DNA of 64,000 nt. It comes from CAKZNE01 sp040222435 (GTDB lineage: Bacteria; Bacteroidota; Bacteroidia; Flavobacteriales; Schleiferiaceae). The first letter of the stretch is position 1, and every line of letters begins with the position of its first letter. Positions 34,127-42,000 of this stretch are shown here, piece after piece. The notes beneath the pieces were generated by a model. The model had not been told where the DNA came from and ran no database searches. It saw only the letters and a list, made by a program, of their open reading frames with translations. Made by a program: the position numbers and the translations under genes. The stretch is from assembly GCA_965212245.1 (NCBI GenBank), contig OZ243107.1:1240001-1304000 (forward strand), read 5' to 3'.

Positions 34127-34759
34127 TTAAGATGGAGTAGTGGTTCCGAAAACAGCCTTCTGAAAGAGCAATAAAAGGCCCACACCTACTGAAATGGAAG
34201 CGTCTGCCAGGTTAAAGATGGGCCGGAAGAACACAAAATAATCACCACCCCAAAAAGGCAACCATTGGGGGAGATGCCCCCGGAAAAGCGGGAAATAAAA
34301 CATATCCACCACCCGGCCATATAGAAAACCTGCGTAACCACCTTCAGGCGGCAGAAAGGCAGCTACTTGTCCCTGGCTCTCGCTGAAGAGCAAGCCGTAA
34401 AAAGCAGAATCAAGGATATTGCCCAATGCGCCTGCGAAAATAAGGGCAACAGCAGTAATGGCCACAGGCCTGGCCTTTTGTTCGGCCAGCTTGCGAAGCC
34501 AGATAAAAATGGCGGCCACCGTGATGATCCTAAAAACGCTAAGGGCAAGTTTACCCCATCTGCCACCAAACTCAAAACCAAAGGCCATACCCGGGTTTTC
34601 AGTAAAATGGATAATAAACCAATCGGCAATTTGGTATTCCTGACCCAAATACATATTTGTTTTGATCCAGATCTTAAGAATCTGATCAGCCAGCAGTACG
34701 GCCAGAATAATAATAAAAGCTTTTTTCAAACCCGGTTTATTGGCGGTTCTTGGCCTCAA
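34127..34759 (-). CDS. lspA: Signal peptidase II (lipoprotein signal peptidase)
   Basis: A 210-residue inner-membrane aspartic protease with four transmembrane helices that cuts lipoprotein signal peptides after lipid attachment. The catalytic aspartates are visible in GNILDSAFYG and FNLADASIS, and the conserved FTENPGMAFGFEFGG block precedes them. It is longer than the ~160-residue proteobacterial form because of an inserted loop (SESQGQVAAFLPPEGGYAGF), as is usual in Bacteroidota. Several lipoproteins in the window need it. Its start overlaps the DksA-like gene by 23 nt. Confidence 0.94.
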   Translation of the reverse strand: MRPRTANKPGLKKAFIIILAVLLADQILKIWIKTNMYLGQEYQIADWFIIHFTENPGMAFGFEFGGRWGKLALSVFRIITVAAIFIWLRKLAEQKARPVAITAVALIFAGALGNILDSAFYGLLFSESQGQVAAFLPPEGGYAGFLYGRVVDMFYFPLFRGHLPQWLPFWGGDYFVFFRPIFNLADASISVGVGLLLLFQKAVFGTTTPS

Positions 34760-35114
34760 TGCTCAAAGTAGCGTGAGGAACCAGTTTAAGACGTTCCTTA
34801 TCAATGAGCTTGCCGGTTACACGGCAAATGCCATAAGTTTTATTCTCAATGCGGATAAGGGCATTTTTAAGGTCGCGGATAAATTTTTCCTGGCGCACGG
34901 CTAACTGGCTGTTAGCCTCTTTGCTCATCACATCGCTTCCTTCTTCAAAAGCTTTAAAAGTTGGGGAGGTGTCATCCGTCCCATTATCCTTATCGTTGGC
35001 AAAGGTTTCTTTGAGTAAAGAAAGATCGTGTTCAGCTTTCTGTTTCTTATCCTCAATTATTGCTTTAAATTCGGCTAGTTCCTTATCGGAATATCTTATT
35101 TTTTCTTCAGCCAT
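34737..35114 (-). CDS. DksA/TraR-like protein lacking zinc-finger cysteines
   Basis: A 125-residue protein: N-terminal coiled coil (~5-85) and a C-terminal region that aligns with the DksA/TraR zinc finger. The motif reads YGICRVTGKLIDKERLKLVP then HATLS, with a single Cys where the family has four, so zinc binding is unlikely. This form is typical of Bacteroidota. DksA proteins act in the RNA polymerase secondary channel and tune initiation with ppGpp; whether this type does so is unknown. It overlaps lspA by 23 nt and lies 76 nt downstream of ileS on the same strand. Confidence 0.88.
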   Translation of the reverse strand: MAEEKIRYSDKELAEFKAIIEDKKQKAEHDLSLLKETFANDKDNGTDDTSPTFKAFEEGSDVMSKEANSQLAVRQEKFIRDLKNALIRIENKTYGICRVTGKLIDKERLKLVPHATLSIEAKNRQ

Positions 35115-35190
35115 AGCTTTTAGTCTTTTATAATGGGCTTATAGTGAGCACTTTTCTAAGAAAGCGCCCAAATATAAAAATTAATACCTG

Positions 35191-38100
35191 TTAGATTTTG
35201 GTTAAGGCAATTTGGGTTTTCACATTATCAAATTCAATTTCGGTTCCACCTGAAATATCGCTAACTAACTCCAATTGGTCAGCCAATGTTTCGCTGGCAA
35301 TGTAACTTTCATTTTGAGAAATGGCATCTTCCAAGATGCCATTTTTTTGCACCTGCACTTTAATACGGTCCGTTACCTCCAGACCTGAATCTTTACGGAG
35401 GTTCTGAATGCGGTTGATCAATTCACGAGCTACGCCTTCATAACGTAAACTTTCGGAAATTGTGATATCCAGTGCTACAGTTGTTCCGGCTTCGGTAGTC
35501 ACCAGCCAGCCCGGAATATCCTCGGTCATCAGCTCTACATCGGAAAACTCTACCTGTAAGTTCTCTCCATTCAGGTTCAAGGTGTAATGGCCATTGGCCT
35601 CCAGTTCTGATATCTGATCCTGGTCCAGTTGTGCCAGTGCTCCCGCTATTTGTTTCATTTGTTTACCAAAGCGGGGGCCGAGTTTTTTAAAGTCGGGCTT
35701 CACTTTTTTAGTAACCACACCGGAGGCATCGCGGATAATTTCCAGCTCTTTCACATTTACTTCTGAAAGTACAATATCACGAATGCTTTCAATAAGTTCT
35801 ACAGTTTCATCCTTAAGAGCCGGAACCATCATTTTTTGCAAGGGCTGCCTTACCTTGATCATCTCCTTTTTACGCAAAGCAAGAACCATAGAACTGAGAC
35901 GTTGGGCCATACCCATTCGCTCGTTCAGCTTAATATCAATGAGATTGGTCCGGGCATCAGCCAGATAGCTCAGGTGTACGGATTCTTCTTTCTGATCCGC
36001 AGGCAAATGAGCGGTGATATTCTGATAGAGCCAATCCGCAAAAAAAGGAGCTACCGGACTCATAAGCTGGCTAAGCGTAAAGAGACAATCGTACAGGGTT
36101 TCGTACGCCATTCGCTTATCTTCATTCATATCTCCTTTCCAGAAACGCCTGCGGCTCAGGCGCACATACCAGTTACTGAGTTCTTCATCAACAAACTCCT
36201 GGATAGCCCGCGAAGCCCGCGTGGGCTCATAATCATTAAAACTGTCCTTTACATTTTGCCTGAGGACCTCCAGGCGGGAGAGTATCCAACGGTCCAGCTC
36301 AGGGCGGTCTGCTACCTTGCTTTGTCCGGCTTTATCCATAGTAAAACCATCAATATTGGCGTAAAGGGCAAAGAAGGAATAGGTGTTGTAAAGGGTTCCG
36401 AAAAATTTGCGTTGTACTTCGCCAATTCCATCCAGGTCAAACTTCAGGTTATCCCAGGGTTGAGCGTTGGAGATCATATACCAACGCACAGGGTCAGCCC
36501 CGAATTTGGCAATGGTTTCAAAAGGGTCGGCTGCATTACCCAGTCGCTTGGACATTTTCTGGCCGTTCTTGTCTAACACCAACCCATTGGACACCACATT
36601 TTTATACGCTACAGAACCGAACACCATGGTGCCAATTGCGTGTAGAGTATAGAACCAGCCACGGGTTTGATCCACTCCTTCTGCAATAAAATCAGCGGGG
36701 TAGCTGGCCTCAAAAATTTCTTTATTCTCAAAAGGATAATGCCATTGCGCATAAGGCATGGAGCCTGAGTCAAACCATACGTCTATCAGGTCGGCTTCGC
36801 GCTTCATAGGCTCTCCTTTGGAAGAAACCAGCACCAGGTCATCCACAATGTGGCGGTGCAGGTCTACTTTATCATAGTTGGCCTCATCCATATTGCCGGG
36901 CTCAAAGTCCTGCAGGGGATGGCTTTCCATTAATCCGGCTTTCACCGCTTCATCGCAGGCATTTTTAAGCTCTTCCACACTGCCAAAGATTTTGCGTTCT
37001 GCTCCGTCTTCGGTACTCCAGATGGGTAATGGTACGCCCCAGTAACGGGACCGGCTGAGGTTCCAGTCGTTGGCATTTTCCAGCCAGTTGCCAAAGCGCC
37101 CTTCACCCGTAGATTTGGGTTTCCAGTTAATGGTTTTGTTCAAAGCTACCAGCTGCTCTTTTTCAGCGGTTACTTTCACAAACCAACTGTCCAGCGGATA
37201 ATATAATACCGGCTTATCCGTACGCCAGCAGTGTGGGTAACTGTGTACGTACTTTTCTACTTTAAAAGCCTTGTTTTCCTCCTTCAGGCGGATGGCAATT
37301 TCCACATCCACTGATTTCTCCGGAGCTTCACCATCGGCATAGTATTCATTCTTGACATACTTACCGGCCATGTCGCCCATGTGTTTGGTAAAGCGTCCCT
37401 GGAGGTCTACCAGGGGAACGGGGTTATCGTTGTCATCCAGCACCAGCATAGGTGGTACCCCCGCTTCTTTAGCTACTTTGGCGTCATCGGCACCAAAGGT
37501 GGGGGCGGTATGCACTATACCGGTACCATCTTCGGTAGTAACAAAATCACCAGGAATTACACGGAAAGCTTTATCAGCATCCTGATAAGGTTGTGCATAG
37601 GGCAACAGTTGTTCATAGGTAAGGCCCAGCAGATCTTTGCCTAAACCTTCCCATACCTGGCGCCAGGGAATATTCTTTCCGCTGCCATCATAATCTTCAA
37701 ATGATTGATCTTTTAATTCTCCCTTAAAATATTTACCCAGCAGGTTTTGGGCTAGTATAACCTTTTGCGGTTTTCCGGTATAGGGATTAAAACTCTCCAC
37801 CATTACATACACAATGCTCTTACCCACCGTTAAAGCCGTATTGGAGGGGAGTGTCCAGGGCGTGGTGGTCCAGGCCAGTAAATACAACGTGTCTGTTGTT
37901 TTCATGGCATTGCCAAATACTTCTTCAAATCGCTTATTACGCACCACAGGAAACTGCGCAACAATTGTGGTGTCGGTAACATCACGGTAACTGCCGGGCA
38001 TATTCACTTCATGCGAGCTAAGGCCTGTTCCGGCTTTGGGAGAGTAGGGTTGTATGGTATACCCTTTATAGATCAGGTCTTTTTCCCAAAGTTGTTTGAG

Positions 38101-38592
38101 CAGCCACCATACACTTTCCATGTATTTGCTGCGATAGGTTACGTAGGGATCATCCATATCCACCCAGTAGCCCATCTTTTCCGTGAGATCATTCCACACA
38201 TCGGTATAGCGCATCACAGCCTTTTTACAGGCTTCATTATACTCTTCAATGGATATTTTTTTACCAATGTCTTCTTTGGTAATACCTAATTCTTTCTCCA
38301 CACCTAGCTCTACGGGCAGCCCGTGTGTATCCCATCCGGCTTTACGTTTTACCTGAAACCCTTCCAGAGTTTTGAAGCGGCAGAAAATATCTTTAATAGA
38401 GCGGGCCATTACGTGGTGGATACCCGGCAGTCCGTTGGCTGATGGAGGACCTTCATAAAAGGTAAAAGCGGGTTTACCTTCACGGGAAGAAATACTCTTT
38501 TCAAAGGTGCCGTTCTCTTTCCAGTACTTCAGTATCTCACGGCTGATAGCCGAGGTGTCCAGGTGCTTAAATTCAGGGTATAACTTAGACAT
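35191..38592 (-). CDS. ileS: Isoleucyl-tRNA synthetase
   Basis: A 1133-residue class I synthetase that charges tRNA-Ile. The HIGH-type motif reads GLPGIHHVMARSIKD, the editing (CP1) domain lies roughly at residues 200-400 (LLAWTTTPWTLPSNTALTVG), the KMSKR motif is GQKMSKRLGN, and the anticodon-binding and C-terminal parts follow. Its length and layout match the long (eukaryote-like) type common in Bacteroidota. A perfect hairpin lies just upstream of the ATG. The DksA-like and lspA genes follow on the same strand, giving a plausible ileS-dksA-lspA transcript. Confidence 0.97.
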   Translation of the reverse strand: MSKLYPEFKHLDTSAISREILKYWKENGTFEKSISSREGKPAFTFYEGPPSANGLPGIHHVMARSIKDIFCRFKTLEGFQVKRKAGWDTHGLPVELGVEKELGITKEDIGKKISIEEYNEACKKAVMRYTDVWNDLTEKMGYWVDMDDPYVTYRSKYMESVWWLLKQLWEKDLIYKGYTIQPYSPKAGTGLSSHEVNMPGSYRDVTDTTIVAQFPVVRNKRFEEVFGNAMKTTDTLYLLAWTTTPWTLPSNTALTVGKSIVYVMVESFNPYTGKPQKVILAQNLLGKYFKGELKDQSFEDYDGSGKNIPWRQVWEGLGKDLLGLTYEQLLPYAQPYQDADKAFRVIPGDFVTTEDGTGIVHTAPTFGADDAKVAKEAGVPPMLVLDDNDNPVPLVDLQGRFTKHMGDMAGKYVKNEYYADGEAPEKSVDVEIAIRLKEENKAFKVEKYVHSYPHCWRTDKPVLYYPLDSWFVKVTAEKEQLVALNKTINWKPKSTGEGRFGNWLENANDWNLSRSRYWGVPLPIWSTEDGAERKIFGSVEELKNACDEAVKAGLMESHPLQDFEPGNMDEANYDKVDLHRHIVDDLVLVSSKGEPMKREADLIDVWFDSGSMPYAQWHYPFENKEIFEASYPADFIAEGVDQTRGWFYTLHAIGTMVFGSVAYKNVVSNGLVLDKNGQKMSKRLGNAADPFETIAKFGADPVRWYMISNAQPWDNLKFDLDGIGEVQRKFFGTLYNTYSFFALYANIDGFTMDKAGQSKVADRPELDRWILSRLEVLRQNVKDSFNDYEPTRASRAIQEFVDEELSNWYVRLSRRRFWKGDMNEDKRMAYETLYDCLFTLSQLMSPVAPFFADWLYQNITAHLPADQKEESVHLSYLADARTNLIDIKLNERMGMAQRLSSMVLALRKKEMIKVRQPLQKMMVPALKDETVELIESIRDIVLSEVNVKELEIIRDASGVVTKKVKPDFKKLGPRFGKQMKQIAGALAQLDQDQISELEANGHYTLNLNGENLQVEFSDVELMTEDIPGWLVTTEAGTTVALDITISESLRYEGVARELINRIQNLRKDSGLEVTDRIKVQVQKNGILEDAISQNESYIASETLADQLELVSDISGGTEIEFDNVKTQIALTKI

Positions 38593-38597
38593 TAAAA

Positions 38598-38613
38598 GCT
38601 CTTTTTAAAGAGC
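38598..38613. promoter_or_regulatory. Perfect hairpin directly upstream of ileS
   Basis: The 16-nt sequence GCTCTTTTTAAAGAGC is a near-perfect palindrome that ends 5 nt before the ileS ATG (38592). In the transcript it could block or time ribosome entry. It is not a T-box, since no tRNA-binding features are seen. Confidence 0.45.
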
Positions 38614-38718
38614 AGCGAATTTAGCAATAATCAGGCGGATAGGGTAACCGGAGCGATGGGTTTTTGGAGGGGTGGTGGTTGAATTTGAAAAGGGCCTGCA
38701 AAGATTGCAATACACGAA

Positions 38719-38769
38719 CCTGGCTTAAAGGTGGAAAGTCTATGACAGCCAGGCCCCCGAAAAGGGGCC
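38719..38769. other. Nested inverted repeats between peptide and ileS genes
   Basis: The 38593-38829 gap has no supported gene. It contains GGCCCC/GGGGCC (38752-38769) and CCTGGCT/AGCCAGG (38719-38753), which share bases and could form alternative stems. On the minus strand they would lie in the 3' part of the peptide transcript and in the leader of ileS. There is no T tract. Confidence 0.4.
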
Positions 38770-38829
38770 AGACTTCAATATAGGAAAGCTCCCGCACATT
38801 GAAGCCTTGTAACCCATTCAACTAATGCA

Positions 38830-39015
38830 TTATTCTGCTTTATTCTTTTTAGCCTGGTACGCTTTTTTCCCTCCGTACAGCGCCCCGGCCCCGATCAGTA
38901 TTTCCACAAAACCGAAAGGTGTAGGCGCATCTGGGTCTTCCGGCTGACAAAAAGCCGGAAGACACAGTAAGGTAAGGAAGGCGAGGGTAAGCATAAATTT
39001 TTTAGGCGATATCAT
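38830..39015 (-). CDS. Cassette peptide A (signal peptide + PEDPDAPTPFGFVE + hydrophobic tail)
   Basis: A 61-residue peptide: a signal peptide cut after PAFCQ or so, then PEDPDAPTPFGFVE, a 10-residue hydrophobic and glycine-rich stretch (ILIGAGALYGG) and a lysine-rich end (KKAYQAKKNKAE). The mature part is almost only a sorting-tail-like segment, reminiscent of Bacteroidota PID-CTERM-type peptides, which are assigned to a membrane-bound sorting system. No function is known. It starts 18 nt after the stop of the 1871-residue T9SS gene, and three paralogues exist in this window with the same gene order. It is a real gene by conservation between these copies, not by homology to a known family. 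Confidence 0.85.
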   Translation of the reverse strand: MISPKKFMLTLAFLTLLCLPAFCQPEDPDAPTPFGFVEILIGAGALYGGKKAYQAKKNKAE

Positions 39016-39033
39016 GATATTCTTAGTCTAAGA

Positions 39034-42000
39034 TTAGCGAATAATTTTCTGAGTTCCCGAAACGGAGGAAGAGGTTACCTTGACCACATATAATTGCCTG
39101 GCCTGGTTGGTTGGTATGCGGGCAACCCCTTCCTGGTGTTCCAGTTGAAAAATCATCCTGCCACCCAGGTCATATACTTCTACCAACACATCATTCAGGT
39201 TTCCGAGTTGCACCTCTATACCTTCTTCAGAGGCATAGGTATACCAGCCCTGCGCTACAGGAATTTCCTGAGATCCTACTTGGGAATTGGAAAAGTGCAG
39301 TACAAAACGATCGGGTCCATAGCCGTCATTTTGTATAAAAATGTAATCTGAGGCCTTCAGGTCATGAAGTACATTCAGCATTTTGTCTTCCAGGCTAACG
39401 GCAGAATAAGCTGCCAGCTGACCAGCATTCAGGTTAAAAGTACAAGCCTTACCCTCTTCAACATCATTTAATGAAATCGGAAAAGAAGAAACATTGTTTG
39501 AGGCTACCCGGCAGATGGAATAGAACTCTCCGTTTAGTTTAGTGCTGAGATTGGGCGCATTGCTGTTTAAAAGCTTATGCGCGTCCAGCTTAGCATCAAA
39601 ACCAGCTGTAGCCTGGTGGTCAAAACCGATAAAAAGCTCATCAGAGGTTAGAGAATCATTTACCTTGAGCCAAACCCCGTCCAGCGGAGAAGTTTTCATC
39701 AGGCTGGTGGAAGGAGCTGTTACCCGCTGATCCTGCTCAAAGGTGAAATTACCCGGAGAAGCGTTGGTGGTTTGAACCCAGAAAGCCTGAAAAGGAGCCA
39801 TATACTGAGTGCCTCCGTTGATACCTATACCACTAACATAGGATGAATAAGAACCTCCTTGATTGATATAGAAAGCATCATTGGCACCGGAGGGTAAAGC
39901 TTGTCCACTCCAGTCGTACTGAGAGGGGTAAGGGTTGGAGAGGAGGTTCCAGCCTTCCGTAGCGGTTTGTGAAGTTCCTCCCACAAAGCCCACCGCAGAG
40001 GATTGCCCGTTATTGTATCCGAGAGCTATGGAAATATTGCCATTGGCCACTGTGCCGTCCAGTTCAGACACGCCATTACCATTCATCAGGAAAGTGCCGT
40101 AGGCATTGGTTCCTGCGTACATGGCGTAGCCTTTTCCATTAACCGCCACATCGGTAAGTGCAGAAGGTGCTTCCCAGGAAGCGGTTGCAGCGTTCCATTG
40201 CCACACGGAGCCCTGACCGCTGTTGGCGGCCACCATGGTTTGTCCTTCGTTGAACTCTTCCAGCGAGGCATCCGTAAAAGGCGAGCCCAGGTAATGATAG
40301 CGGGCGGTGGAAACGTCCATCCAGGCCTGTGAAGTAACATTGCCCAATACGGCTCCGTCACCAATGATCTGGCCATAGGATGATGCCGAGGAAGCAGTTA
40401 AGGTGAGGGAATCACTGGTTTGTAAAGTGGTTCCACCTTCCACGTTGATCACGCCTTCAAGTTCGTAAGCTTCCAGATAAATGCCCAGAGTGTCACCATT
40501 ACTGTCAAAGCTTACTGTACCGGTACCAGAAAAACCGTTGCCGAAATTATAGACATTACGGCTTACGTTTATGGTATTGCCACTACCGGTATTCAAGGCT
40601 GTGGCCTCATCAATATAGATGTCTTTGGCGGTAAATGAGGCAGGTGCCGTATTATCCCGTATCCAAACGTTTACCGTATCATTAGGAGTGCCATTGTCCC
40701 AGGCTCCGGCTGTCCAGGCAGAACCTCTTACCGGGAAGTGGCTTTCATAGATCCGCAGGTATGGATTACCATCATTGCGTAGCGGGTGAATGGCCCAGGT
40801 ATTGGTAAAATCAAAGCCGCTGAACTTTGTTTCCTGCTTCATTTCAGCTGTAGTAAGACCGGTCCCTGCTGTTCCCGTGGCAAAACTATCGGTATTCCAG
40901 TAGTTAGTGGCTGCCGGTTGAAAAAAAGCAAATTGTGTAAAGCCAACAATACCGCCAACATCTGAACTACCACTTGTGGCACTGGTGGTATAGTTATTAC
41001 TGACGGTTCCGGTGATATAAGTACCGATAAGCCCTCCTGTACGGCTGCCTCCGTTTACCGTACCGCTAAAATGGTTGTTGGTAATGGTGTAGCCATTGCC
41101 TGTAAATTGGCCAATAAGTCCACCAACACGGTTGGTGCCAGTTACCGTACCACTGGCATAGGAGAGATTAACGTTAAAATTACCCCTGCCGCCTAATAAA
41201 CCACCTACCAGGTCAACTCCGCTTACATTACCCGTAGCGTAGCATTGGGTTATGGTAACGTTGTTACTTATAGCCCCGATCAAACCTCCTACGGTGTTAC
41301 CACCGTTTACATTAGCAGATGAATAGCAATCTACTATCGTGGCGGCTGTGGCACTACCAGAAAGGCCTCCTCCGTACAAGGGGGTAGTAACAGTACCACT
41401 GCTATAGCAATCTGAAATAGTGTCGGATGGATAGCTAATGCTTCCCAACAAAGCTCCGGCATAACCTGTGGCACCCACTACGGTTACAGTACTGCCGGTA
41501 GCATAGCACCTTTCAATTTTACACTCCCGGCAAATCCCGGTCAGAGGTCCTGCATACCGCCAGCCGGTGATGGTATCATTCACAAACCCTAAACTATCTA
41601 CATCTCCGGTAAGATCGGAGAAGAGACCCACCATTTCCATAGAAGGCCGGTTAATATAGAGGTTGGATATGATGTAACCCATGCCCCGGAAGGAGCCTTT
41701 GAAGGCTATGGTAGAGTCCGAGAAAAATTCTCCGTTACCGATGGGATTAAAACCCTTGCCTCCATTCCAGCCTGCCGTGGCGGATGCATCAATGTCGTTC
41801 ATCAGGATGAAATGCCGGTCCATGTAAATCGGATCATCTATAGCCTGCAGTTGTTCCAGGGTAGTGATCTGCCAAGGATCTTCCACGGTGCCGGATCCTC
41901 CGGCAAAGGGCACTTCCACCAGGTTGATAAAGGCCAGATCGCTGGCTTGATGACCGGCTCCATCGGTACCGGTAAGAAATACGGGAGTACCATTGTTAAC

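Noticed and set aside
35191..38613. T-box leader before ileS
   Set aside because: No specifier loop, T-box bulge or terminator/antiterminator pair can be found, and T-boxes are not expected in Bacteroidota; only a short palindrome lies upstream of the ATG.
38621..38821. 66-codon minus-strand frame between the peptide and ileS genes
   Set aside because: No signal peptide, homology or conserved context; it lies over inverted repeats and is more likely non-coding.
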